From Pisaster brevispinus (lineage: Eukaryota > Echinodermata > Asteroidea > Forcipulatida > Asteriidae), in contig JAMKCF010000007.1 of the NCBI GenBank assembly GCA_023634235.1, positions 980,001-1,044,000 on the forward strand: 64,000 bases of DNA, read 5' to 3'. The notes under the pieces were generated by a model, which saw only the letters and a list, made by a program, of their open reading frames with translations, was not told the DNA's origin and made no database searches. The position numbers and the translations under genes were made by a program. This document shows, piece after piece, positions 1 to 11,193 of the stretch (the stretch's first letter is position 1; every line of letters starts with the position of its first letter).

Positions 1-36
1 AATATATATATATATATATATATATAATAATAATAA
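1..36. repeat. (TA)n microsatellite
   Basis: The window opens in an alternating TA run followed by a few TAA units. It is simple-sequence DNA with no coding content. Confidence 0.95.
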
Positions 37-1552
37 TCGAGACTTGTATCAAGATGAGATTACGTAAGCTGTAAACAAAGGAAGACTACTAATCTCTCTG
101 GATCCTCTTGCCTAACAAAAGTAAGATTATGATCACTCCTTGTTGCAAAAACTTTCATAAAAAGGATACAAAGCCAACTGTGACTGATGAAGTGCAGCTC
201 AAAAAACGCACAGAAATTATGTTTTGAGCCCTTCCATTAAAGGAACAAACAATAGTGGCTCAAAATATTATCACCGGAAAAAAGGTTCTTTTTAGTGAGT
301 TCTAACACCTCTTCCCATCCTAAAACCCCTTAAACCCCCTTCCCTAACTCCTCCCCCCCAACTCTTTCTTCCTTGAAGATGCATGCAAACATCAAAAAAC
401 AGGTCTGCTCTAACTATTGCCTTGACTTTTTTGGAAAACAGACATTTGTCTCCCACCAAAAACAATATACATACAGTCATGGGATGGTTTATTACCAGAG
501 ACCACACCGAAAACATGTGTTTTCCTTTTCACAACTTCTCTCTGCCCATCTATGTTTATGTTTTGTTGGCTACCGGATTTAGTTTCAAATTTCCCGCACC
601 ACTACGAACCCAGCGTTAATTCGCTCTGGACTTATTGGGCAGTCTCCCTCTTTCACACACCCTATCCAATCCACTTCCGCCGCCGCCCCCCCCCCCTAAC
701 TAACACCTGTTCCCCCTGGTTGCTTTGCTCTCTACCTCCACCCCCACCCCCCATCCCCCATCCCCCATCCCTTTTAAGAACTACATGCCGCCTCATACGT
801 TTTTTAAAGCTTTAGTTTCCATAAATGATTCTCAATCAACAGGGGAGAATCTTCATAAATATATAAACCTAAAGCTTTTCGAACATTTTGAGTGCGTTCC
901 GGTCCTTATATTTCTTTGCGTTTGTCCTCTTAAAGTTGTTCTTTATGATGCACATTTCAAATACGAGCAAAATGTTGTTTTTTGGGGTTTTTTTTTGGTA
1001 ACACTAGTCTCATCTCATGGTTTGTTTGCACACGGCTACATGTAAGATTTCACTCTTCCCTTTACACACAGTTTAATTAGACCATCAGAGGAAGCGGCAG
1101 GATTTACAACATTTGTTTAAGGACAGAAGTATGGTTTTCCAAAGCTAACCTATGAACAAAATCAAGCCAGTGACCAACATGAACAGGAATTTTTCACATA
1201 GTTACAATGACCCGATGTTCGTCTCCTAAACTGAAAAAAAAAATCCATTCGCTTTCTGAATCAAAAACAATCCAGGCTGAATGGATTGATATCAAGTCTT
1301 ACGGATGTTTAACATCTGACTACGAGATCACATTCTAGTTGTATTAGACCAGTTAGAAGGCAAATTATTTGTTAGCATAAAATTCGACCCTTCTTTGCTA
1401 GTACATCCAGTACGAGGGCCTTGGCTAACAGAAATATCCAAACATATTATTTCCTGCGGAGGGTCATGATCAGGAATAACTAGAATAGTTTGACCACGTT
1501 TGGACCGTTTGACTAATGGAACTTTTGAGAAATTGAATCAATACAGCTGTAA
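37..1552. other. Intergenic, no gene seen
   Basis: No coding region is convincing here. Open frames at about 370-1045 run through C-rich low-complexity sequence (about 680-775) and have no recognisable domain. The rest is AT-rich unique-looking DNA. Confidence 0.6.
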
Positions 1553-1761
1553 GGTCCTTGTCACACGAGGCAATTTACAGGCAAACAGTTCTAGGCAATC
1601 TCCATGAAGAAACGGCATTCACAATTCAATGTTCATTTTCTTGGGAATCATAATACATTGTTTGAAATATGATTCCTGTGCTACCAAAGTGATCCTGTAG
1701 CATGCACTGCAGTTGGTTGTCGGCAAATTGCCTGTAAAAATTGCCTTGTGTGACAAGGCCC
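1553..1761. mobile_element. MITE, PIF/Harbinger-like, copy 1
   Basis: A 209-bp non-coding element with terminal inverted repeats that read GGTCCTTGTCACACGAGG at the left end and the near-complement at the right. It is flanked by the direct repeat TAA (1550-1552 and 1762-1764). A second copy lies at 49566-49778 with a TTA duplication. Three-base TWA duplications are typical of PIF/Harbinger elements; the family assignment rests on that and on TIR structure only. Confidence 0.85.
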
Positions 1762-2080
1762 TAATGTTACCACACGACAGGGTATGATTGGCACAACAAA
1801 AAGAGCCAGACATATGTACAGATTTGAAGACACAAAATACTAATTTCAACAAAAAATTGAACCCGTTGCGACGTATAATGATTACAACCAGATGTAAAAA
1901 ACACCAACCGACGAGCACGTGCACTAATGCAACAGCCATTGTTAATACACATTACAAAATAGTGCACTCGACCGGAGATAAAAAGCACATCAAAAACATT
2001 AAATCAACAAGCAATACGTACCGGATAAAGCACCAAAATATATCACAAAGAAGATATATATTATATATCAAGTAATAAAC

Positions 2081-2338
2081 CACAAGGGAAACTGACTGGG
2101 ACATTTTATTTAATAAATAGTTTGGGTTTGAACAAAGAAAAATTGACTGGAGCGGGACTTGAACCAACGACCTCCGGATTAACGTACCGGCGCTCTACCA
2201 ACTGAGCTATCCAGCCCTATGTTGGCGGTCTCCCTATTAGTCAATATCTTTGTTCGGGGTGCCAGTCAGAAGCCATACAACCGTTAACTGCCGTGTAGCC
2301 AGGGATCACACCCACGTTTACGATTCAACCTGGGAAGC
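2081..2338 (-). mobile_element. tRNA-derived SINE (family A), full copy
   Basis: Read on the minus strand this has an A-box-like TAGCTCAGTTGGTAGAGC and a B-box-like GGTTCAAGTCC at about 2145-2215, followed by a non-tRNA body. The same unit recurs at 57470-57700 (minus sense, decayed), and its tRNA-like part at 29095-29230 (plus strand). The tRNA part is followed by repeated unrelated sequence, so it is a SINE and not a functional tRNA gene. Confidence 0.8.
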
Positions 2339-2619
2339 GGATATATTTATATATATATTTCTAAACACGTCAACATTAAATAAAAGGACGATGCCAAAAA
2401 CTAAGCATAGATAAATAGGATAAAATAAGCAAGTACTGGCAAAGAAAAATATAGAGTGGCAGCTACATAACAGCGCCCTCTACTACTTGTGAGTATTGAT
2501 TTATAATGCCATTGAGTGGTATCAGTTCTTCTCACTAGTTGGTTCAATAAAATTGTGCGATGCTTTAGTTTTGTTTTTACTGCTAGGCGCAAAATGGAAT
2601 AATCAACATGAGAAGATTG

Positions 2620-3075
2620 GCCCTTTATTATAAATATCGTTTCCCCATGTTATTCCTGGGTTAATTTTGGTAAACACACGAATTATTCCGGTATTCTTTT
2701 GAATTATATTCCCAGTGTGATTCAAATAACAAAAATAATGGTATTGTCAACAACATAAATCAAAATAACTGGGCACTAAAATAAAAAAGAAACGGTTGTC
2801 ATTGTAAAAGTTCGTGTGACACAATTTGTTAGGAATCGGCCTTACATTATTTAAAATAATAGAAACACACCCCACCCACACGTTTGGCGTAGCCTGGACT
2901 TTTCGGTGTGGGTTCGTGTGGACACACGGAAAGGCATATGTGGGGTCATGACAAAAATGGAACAATAGACCCCACAAGGTAATTTCAATAGGACCAATGG
3001 TCCCCACAAGGGAACTCTTCAGAAAAGGGAATAATAGAACAATAGCAGTACCCCACAAACCGGATCCGTAAGGAT
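2620..3075. repeat. Segmental duplication block A, copy 1
   Basis: This stretch aligns by eye with 17745-18420. Shared landmarks include the phrase around GGTATTCTTTTGAATT (about 2690 and 17820) and AAAGAAACGGTTGTCAT (about 2786 and 18270). It lies upstream of the first receptor copy, and its partner lies in the gene-free part of the cluster. Confidence 0.7.
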
Positions 3076-3624
3076 GCCTTCATATTCACTACCTTAGCCT
3101 TATGGAGACCGAGAACAAAACAGAAAAGGGAAAACAAAGGGTCTCCATAGGGAAATTCTAAAGACTGGGTTGCTCCACAAGGAATTTTGTGTACAAAGTC
3201 TATGGGAGGTTCTTAACTACAGGGACAAAAGAAAGAACAAAAGATGTCTCCACAGGGATGCAAAAACAGGAATGCGTGTGTGCGTGTGGGTGTGTGTGTG
3301 GGGGGGGGGGCAAGGGAGTGGGCATGGCTTTCAAGTTGGAGGGGCGGGTAGGAGCAGGGGAATGAGTTTGTCGGTGTGGGCTTACAGGAGCGCCCTTTTG
3401 AGGTATTTTCAACAATGGAGCAATGAACCGACAAGAGAATTCCGTGTTCAGCCTGGATCGCGCAAGATAATTCTTTGTTCAGCCTGGATCCCACAAGTTA
3501 ACTCTTTGTTCAGCTTGGATCCCACAAGTTAATTCTTTGGAAAAAGGAATAATATAACAACAATAGCAGGTCCTCATAAACCCAACCCGATCCGTAAGGT
3601 TGGGCGTGTGTGCGTGCGTGCGTG

Positions 3625-3656
<32 letters not shown>

Positions 3657-3680
3657 TTTTTTTTTTTTTTTTTTGGGGGG
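2840..3680. repeat. Dispersed repeat with tandem 33-mers and (GT)n(GTT)n tract
   Basis: The segment contains the phrase CACAAACCGGATCCGTAAGG (about 3053), which recurs at about 3580 and 52620 and in reverse at about 18540. At 3441-3540 there are three imperfect copies of a roughly 33-bp unit centred on TTCAGCCTGGATCCCACAAG. At 3600-3680 there is a GT/GTT/poly-T/poly-G run. No coding content. Confidence 0.75.
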
Positions 3681-3834
3681 GGGCTTTAACTATGAAACGG
3701 GGACGCTGCTGGGGGCCACCATCCCCGTGTCATTTTGTGGCCGCGTTAGCAATCCCGATTGAATGAAAGCCGAATTTTTTGAATTTGTGAAGTTAGCTAT
3801 TAGGAATTGTTAGCGGTTAAGAATGTGTGTAGTG

Positions 3835-3905
3835 TTGTCATGTAGCCTTCGAGGAAGACTCTGCTAGGGTCGAAACGTCAAACCATTGGACTTACACTAT
3901 TTGAT
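3835..3905 (+). repeat. Dispersed repeat with a GGTCGAAACGTC motif, copy 1
   Basis: The core CTCTGCTAGGGTCGAAACGT is present here and at 33055-33085; a relative with changes is at 25960-26005. The GTCGAAACGTC portion resembles the 3' part of hammerhead-type repeats, but the CTGATGA core is not present (CTGCTAG instead), so it is recorded only as a repeat. Confidence 0.55.
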
Positions 3906-5359
3906 TAGTTATGTCTAATTTCATTTTAGTCAAAAGTGAAGTTTTCTTTTAGAGGAGGTTATACATATGTCACCGTGTTGACGGAGCAATGATGAGTCGG
4001 GAGACTAGTCGTATATTTAACGCGGTAATTTATTTTGTGACTCGGCAAGGAGCAGGTGAACTAAAATATCACATAATGAATAGATACATAACATATAAAT
4101 ACAAAATTTACTCATCAATCAAATACAAAATGCATGATGAATATTTGAAGAAAATAAGCAATAAAAGGTTTCCGGAAAGATTAAAGAAAATAACGATTAA
4201 AGGCTTGAACAAATCTCCGTGCCGACAATTCAATAATAAACGATGTTCAACTAATCATATTATTGTCCACATCAAATTAACACTTACAAATTGTTACTGT
4301 GGGAAAATCACTCAACACGGTGAAACGACATAATGTAGCCAGGGGTGATCATACTGAAATTTACGGGGTTTACTGCGGCGTAGTGATTCAACAAAACTGT
4401 GGTGAAATACACACAAGGTAATCAAAGCACATTATGAAACAAATATAGTGGGTCCAAAACGGGACTTAACAACTTTGCTAGGGGGTACAGTAATCACCTT
4501 TACGTACCAAATATTAACTGGATCTCTTGTGCCCTAAAGGGATTCAGATCTGCTTATTAATCAGAAAAACAACCCTAAAAGGCCTAAATCATCAGATTAG
4601 AAAGGAACAGATTTATAATAACCAACACATTTTTATACAACGAAATTCAGTGATAGTAAATTTTATATAACCGAATAAATATTCTACTTACGAGCTTGGC
4701 AACGAAAAGTACCCTGGGTTGACTACAGAAAATAAGGTGAACTGAACCAAACGAAACCAGAAACAGAAGTGACTTAGAATTCCTGCTCCCAGGTAGTTTG
4801 ATGGAACAATGAGATACGTGTAGAGGTATAGGTCTGCCACACCCTAAACAAGATTCCTAAGATGCCAGCAGGAGATTGGTCGAGGGTTGTGAACTCTGAC
4901 ATTATGCAAATAGATTAACGCATAAACGTAAGAGAAACGTTCACAAAATTAGCAACATACATATATCATCGGTGAGAGATGACAACATATAATTTATAAT
5001 TTTATCGTAAAAAGGAAGGGGAAATTGACAATCACAAAAATTCTCTTTTTAATAGTGGCTATCTTTCTTAACTCAACATTCTACTCTACAAACAGTAGAG
5101 AATTATCGTGGTTTTTTTATAAGGAAGGGGAAATTGAAAATGAAAACATTTCTGTAAAATAATGGCTGGCTTTTTAATTCAATATTTTACTGTACATTAT
5201 TTCCTGGATTGAGGCTATATTAAGCAGAGTATCTTCCATTATTTGCAAGTTTAGTTGAAGTTGACGAGTGACTCGTAAGGATCTCTGGTTTTCATGTCAA
5301 TGTGAAGACTGCATTTTGCTGTTATTTCATCGCTCATTCTACACGTATCAACAGCTACA
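3906..5359. other. Intergenic flank upstream of the first receptor copy
   Basis: No supported gene. A 114-codon open frame at 3989-4333 is lysine- and tyrosine-rich without any domain and is not called. Two similar stretches (about 5010-5060 and 5120-5185) look like a local duplication. The last 60 bases contain the leader shared with the other receptor genes (see 5303-5359). Confidence 0.6.
5303..5359 (+). promoter_or_regulatory. Conserved 5' leader of receptor gene 1
   Basis: The sequence directly before the start codon, ending ACACGTATCAACAGCTACA, is shared almost unchanged by receptor copies 2, 3 and 4 (11140-11193, 26259-26311, 39536-39589). Genes 1-4 all also have a GACTGCA or ACTGCAG and a TTCATCGCT block in the same order. 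It is probably 5' UTR or core promoter; no TATA box is evident. Confidence 0.6.
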
Positions 5360-6540
5360 ATGTTTTTGCTGATTCTTGTTATGACGTCAATCTTGGGGTC
5401 ATGTGGGATGTCGTATTTTAAGAGGCACCCAGTTGACACCCTCGCCTTGACGGGACAAAATGTCACATTGAGCTGCTGACTACAACATGTGCCGGTGCCA
5501 TGCACTGATTACGGGGTTGATAAATATAAATTGCATTGGAAACGCTCACCAACGATGACATTTCCATCGTCATCGTACATTTCAGGTGGCATCACGGTGT
5601 ATGATCATTCACGTAAAAGATACAAAGTCACATTCAGTGGTTGTACGTGGACTTTACACATACAGAACGTCAGAGCAATCGATGAGGGATATTACAGATG
5701 CTATATCTACAACTACGAGGCTCAAACCCCGTCGCTAAAATCAGAAGACTCTGACGTAGCGAGACTGACCGTAATCGATCCGATAGATACTACTGTCACA
5801 CCGTCTCAGATTGAGAGATACGTGGGTCAAAATGCAACCTTTCGTTGCCAAACACGACCAATCATTGAACACAAACTTAACTACACCTGGTATAAAAATC
5901 AAGGCAACTCTTGGCAAGAACTAACAACGAAAGATACACTTATTGCTTTTAAGGATACAAATACAAACATGACAATGCTGAGATTGACAATTAGAGAGAA
6001 CGGCAATGCAGTGAAATGTATGGTGTTCAAAGGATCCTTGTCATTTACTTGTTACTTGTTCACCAGGACGAAGTTACCTTGGAAACCACAACCGGTGAGG
6101 TGACGACAGTAATCACTTCTGAATCACCGACCACTAACTCTGTAATTAGCAGCACCACCAAACTCGTACCTAGAGATCCACTAGACCGTCAAAATATCCC
6201 CTGTGCACCCCAGACCCCATCCCCTCTACCGACCAAGAAGCAAGATCCTGATCCTGACAATAGCAACCCTTCTTCAGGATCTACGGACTCTACAGTCACC
6301 TTAATAGGATGGTCTCTAACTTCTGTCTTCATCTGTCTCTTCACCTCATTACTGCTGAACAATATCGTGACCAAAAGACGATCCAAAGCAAATCATAACT
6401 CAACCCGTGTAGTTCAGACAGCTCAAGACGAGGATGCAGAGGCGTATGAGGAAATTGAGACCAAACTGCACGGGCAAGCTGCTTCTACTGGCGCTAAAGA
6501 AACTGCACCATCCAGCTACCAAGAACTGATGTTTAAGTAG
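5360..6540 (+). pseudogene. Two-Ig-domain membrane receptor, gene 1 (nonsense codon and frameshift)
   Basis: The reading frame starts at ATG 5360 with the same MFLLILVMTS signal peptide as its neighbours and runs into an in-frame TGA at 5477-5479, just after the first Ig cysteine. The same frame then continues through Ig domain 1 (FSGCTWTL, GYYRCYI) and Ig domain 2 (FRCQT ... NYTWY). A one-base-type frameshift at about 6030-6060 moves the reading to the frame that ends at 6540; this part holds a Ser/Thr/Pro-rich stalk, a membrane span (about 6295-6370) and a short tail. The tail is only about 60 residues and unlike that of genes 2, 4 and 5: it has two tyrosines, in EAYEEI and SSYQEL, the latter fitting an S-x-Y-x-x-L ITIM. 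Two lesions suggest a pseudogene, but the well-kept downstream frames mean assembly error or a recent null allele is possible. Confidence 0.8.
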
Positions 6541-9100
6541 TTTTTTTTTTCTTTTCTTTTTCTTTTCTTTTTTGTTGTTTTTAAAAAACGGGCCATTTCC
6601 ATCATTTACTCATCCTAAAACGAACACACCATAAAAATAGCTATGGTGACATTCTCAAATAAGCAAAGAGAAATCATTTCCGTTTTGTCCGGGATTGTTT
6701 GCAGGTCGATATGCAAGCTTATTTAGATTTCTGTAGCGGTGATTTTGAGAGTCAGAAATGCTTACTTAAACAACATTTCAGGTAATGCACATTTGTATCG
6801 ATGTTGAAACTTGTATAAATTTTAATCCAGAATAAAAATCGTGTTTATTTTATTATTCACCCTACTTGTTACACTCTTTGAAAAGTTAAATATATATTAA
6901 TGCGTTTTTCTTCATGAAATTGTTTAAATTCATAATACATTTGCATGATTAAAGCCCACATATACGCCTAATGATGCAAATCTTCTCTTATGTTAAAAGC
7001 TTTGCATGATGTTGAGAACATAAGAAGTAAATAATACTGCTAGTGACTTTTTTGCGAGATGCTGAAGATCAGCAGAGTAAACTGCTTGAAACGTCGAGAC
7101 CAAACCGCCGGCTGTTTTCAAAGTCAAAAGAGATTCAGTCGTTGAGTGTAACCAAAGTGTTTACTAATAATACTCACTTCTTGTTATTGGGTCAAGATAA
7201 CAATCAATGAGGAATTACGTGGATATGACATTGAGCTGGTAAATATTGTTTATTTATAAAAAAATCCTATCATGGATAAGTAAAAGGGATTTTACAGGAT
7301 TTGTAGAGCCTGCAAAATAGTCGCATACAGTGTTCATTATTTGTGTGATCAACTAAATACATGAAAAACAAACCTGTGAAAACTTGGGCTTTGTTCATTG
7401 AGTTGGAAAAAACCAAGGAAAAAACACAAGGGAAAAACCCAATGGCAAAACCATGCACAGTTTTCAGCATGTAAACACATTGTGCTAAATGTTGGTTGTA
7501 ACATAGAAGTAGAAATACATCTATGGTTGTAACAACAAACTCATCTCTCGCATAAAACAGGGTTTTCAGACACAAGTTTCACGGTAAGATGACATCGATT
7601 TAGAAGAAACAATTCACAGAAAAACTTTCATATAAAAAAAAAAAAATCAATTTTATTTTGTAATCTTACCTGTTCTGTAAATACCAGTAAGGAATTAATG
7701 AATTCTTTAATTAATTTAATTTGAGGATAATAAATGCTCGGTCCTTAATCACACGGACTTGACCCTGCCGGTTTGAAAAGGCGCTTGTAGACTCCCTTGT
7801 CACTGTTTTTTTATTCCATTGGAATTACTTCTAAAATCTCATAGTGTTTCAAGCTAAGAATATATAATTCATTAGTTGGTCACGTGAACATGACGTCAAA
7901 GTATATTGAGATGATAATTATTTAAATTTTCTTATTCAAGAAAATTCACTGTAAGTGTAATTTTATCGAATTAATTATGGAGAATGTTAAAAACACAACA
8001 ACAATTGTTTACTTAACTTTGCTGAAATGTTATATTGCATCTGTAAGGGAAAATTTTACTTAATTACAAAAGCAAAGAGCATTTAGAGTACAAATTTCCA
8101 GACAGGGTTGGATTTTATACCTTCTGAACGTGTTAACTCTAAAACTGTATATTTTGTTAAATTGAATCGATCACAAATGAATTTCAAACTTGTTTACAAT
8201 GGCTTCCATCATGTTAATAAATAAGTAAACATAAAAGAACACTTATAACGCGCCGGTACCTGTCAAGTCTTGACGCTCGTGGCGCGGTACAAAGCACATT
8301 ATAAAAAAATAACAAAATGATAGTAATTATAAAACATCAACATTCCCAAGAAGAAAGCTCATCACGAGGAGATATGTTTTAAATGGCTCTTAGTCTGAAA
8401 GAGAAGGGTTTTGAGAGCAACTTTGAAACTACTAAGGGCAGATACGCCCTTTTTTCCCCATCTCTACTTTGTTGTGCACTCATGTGAAGTCCATTTTTAC
8501 TGGACGCATATCGGCCTTGTACGTCGCTGTATTCTCTTGAATAAACACAAAATAGCCGAATGAGAAAACAAGTTAAATTGTACTCTATTCATTAGTGACT
8601 GAAACACATGTTGGACTGCTTTCTTCAATAAACCACAACGATATTTTGTAACAAGGAAGTCATGGTTTAAATAATAAAGGAAGAAAGTAAATTAAATCTT
8701 AAATAAATGTTATTGCTTTTTAGTCGAATAAAACACTCTGCATTTAGTTGACGGGCATTTTCTGCATTAAGAAACGTAACTTTTGGGTTAGCTTTTACCC
8801 AGTCTCTACTTCAATTGAATTGAAAGATGTATCCAGTTGTCTCGAGTGTTCTTGTATTGTCTCATGGAAGTAGAGCGTGTGATATGACGTCATCATCAGA
8901 CACTGTGGCCAATGTAGGAGAAAATACAACACCGAGATGAACGACTGACTTAAAGACATGCGAAAGTGGTTTTCGTGTGAACCAAAGATGACAAAATACT
9001 TCCTCAAGTCATAATGAATGACAAACATTGAAGTCTTAAGACATCAACAAAAAGAAGATATTATGCTTATTTGTTTACGATTTGTAAACGAGGAAGAACA
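6541..9100. other. Intergenic between receptor genes 1 and 2
   Basis: Begins with a T/C-rich tract just after the gene 1 stop. The rest is AT-rich with no coding region, tRNA or element boundary that I could support. Short open frames at 7270-7575 and 8795-9028 have no homologous features. Confidence 0.6.
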
Positions 9101-9144
9101 AACAGCGAACATTCTTTTATATAGACCTTTCTATTGTTGATAAA

Positions 9145-11139
9145 CAAACCGCTCTGGTTGGCATGGACGACCGAATGTTAGCAAAAAAGTCAATCATTCT
9201 AACAGATGTTGAGACCAAAATCTTCTTTTTTTTCCAACTTTCAAATTATAAACATATCACACTGGGTTGCTTTGTTTCCAAGACGTTCATTTGTTGAACA
9301 GTTGTGTTACATTATTATGAACTGTTTTGGCTTCCCAACGATTTCCAACTTTTGTTGGCAAACACTCGGGCTGTCACGTCACAATAAAACAGTCTGTGCT
9401 ATCAAGATGAGAGTACTTCAACGTCTTTAACGAGAAACGAAGAGAAGACGATGTTCTTTTTTATATTCAGACCGGTACTTCTTGAACTGAAAATATTTCT
9501 CAGAGATTGCTGTCTGTGAATATTGAGGACACTATACAAAAGAAACTCACCATAATTTAGAATTATCTTCTAACAAATGTCAAGTTACGTACTCGGCTAC
9601 AATGAATATTGTGATTATTGTTCTATAAAGCCATTGGTTGGTCTGATTTCATTCACAATATTGGTTGGTTTATCCATATTTTTGTGGGGGGTACTTTTCA
9701 CTATGAGGCGCAAATGTAATAATGCGCAAAAACATTAACATTATAATTAATACTTTGACTTCTTACTCCCGATTTCACTTTGTATGATATGCGTCCATGA
9801 ATATCATTCTCGTATTCTTTTGAATCCCTAACTATTTTCTGTCTCCAAAAACCAAATACATTTTTTGGTCAAACATTTTTGATTTCGAACTTTTCAAACC
9901 AACAAAAACATCCTTGGCCTGGAATTACACGGAGGCCGCGGGACGGAGGCCAATGTTTATGTTGCCCCGTGTCTTGGCCTTGGTGTCCCAAAAATTGCCC
10001 ATAGACCTTAGTATAACACACCTCTTGCTAGTTCTGTATTCTGGCTGGCTGAAACACGGTCACGTGGCATGAACTATTATAGGCTAGTGCATGAGATTTG
10101 CACAACCATGAACTAGACATCGCACGCGCGTAGTTTGCGTGATATAGTTTCCGAAGCGGGCAATAATCTTTCAATTTTTGACTGGTTACAACGCCCTTAA
10201 GAGGTTTGCCAGGCTCATCTTAATATGAAAAACGGCGGCGTCTGGATCGTCGGATCACATTACTCCTGTCAAAAAAACTTTTTGGGACCGAGGTGAGTTA
10301 ATATTTACGTCAATATTTGCGAATCGGGGCACAAAAACGTGAATATTTGCGCAAATATCCACGTAAATATATATGTGTGATGTCACTCCAGGGCCACCAT
10401 ATAAAACACATATGGACTGTCATGATGGCCTCGGGAAAAAGGTCCCTCTTCTGGTCACTCACAGGCTCGAGGGGGCATAGACGTGCTCTAGTGACCGAAT
10501 CATGACAGTCCATATGTGTATAATATTTTCCAGTTGAAGTGCCCTTTGCAAATTGAAATAGGCCTTGCCCTCTTAAAGATGAGATTCTTGGCATGGATGT
10601 GTTTGAAATGTGAAACTAATAAGGAACTAACACAAACACATATATACTCAGGAAACACGTAAGGAATTAAATTTGAGTTTTTCATTAGTTTGTATAATTA
10701 TTTTAAGATGAGTGATTCAGCTTAGATTTGATCTTGCTGTTTACTGAACTTTTCCTACATGCGATATAATCATAACATATATTTAGTCAAATGGGGAATT
10801 ATAAGTAAACATTTCAATACATTTGTACCCGCTAACCAATCGGCCTTAACATGATTTGTGGTTTCGGGGTAAGAAACAGCAAAAAGGAAGAGGAAGTTGG
10901 AGGGAAAATTGTTTAAAAAGCAACCTTCAAAAGGTTCGTTTTTATTATAAAGTGTGACAACGGATTGAAAGTTTATATTGCTTTCCCGAATTAGGTTTTA
11001 GTTCAGTGTTTTGGTAAAAACGGAGAATGACTTGAATAATCTTTGGATGAAGTCAGTTAGATTTGAAATCTAATTGTTGCTTGGCCTAATGTTACGTTCT
11101 TCATGTTTTATTTTGTGACTTGATTTGATATCAATGTGA
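9145..11139 (+). repeat. Segmental duplication block B, copy 1 (flank of gene 2)
   Basis: A series of landmarks recurs in the same order elsewhere: ACCGCTCTGGTTGGCATGGA (9149; near-copy at 24486), the GGCCTGGAATTACACGGAGG block (9918; also 19361 and 25559), the block after TTGAAGTGCCCTTTG (10535; also 19470), and TCCCGAATTAGGTTTT (10985; near-copy 24328). This shows the gene 2 unit has been copied at least twice within the window. Confidence 0.8.
10406..10519. repeat. Inverted repeat, 20-bp perfect arms
   Basis: ACACATATGGACTGTCATGA at 10406-10425 is the exact reverse complement of 10500-10519, separated by 74 bases. It is absent from the aligned copies at 19.4 kb and 25.6 kb, so it is probably a small insertion such as a MITE remnant. 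Confidence 0.8.
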
Positions 11140-11193
11140 GGACTGCAGGTTGCTGTTTCATCGCTTTATAGTCTGCACGTATCAACAGCTACA
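11140..11193 (+). promoter_or_regulatory. Conserved 5' leader of receptor gene 2
   Basis: Contains the same ordered blocks as genes 1, 3 and 4 (GACTGCAG, TTGCTGTT, TCATCGCT, CACGTATCAACAGCTACA) immediately before the ATG. Likely 5' UTR or proximal promoter. Confidence 0.6.

Noticed and set aside
3989..4333. 114-codon open frame
   Set aside because: No domain, biased Lys/Tyr/Ile composition in AT-rich DNA, no leader or splice context and no second copy.
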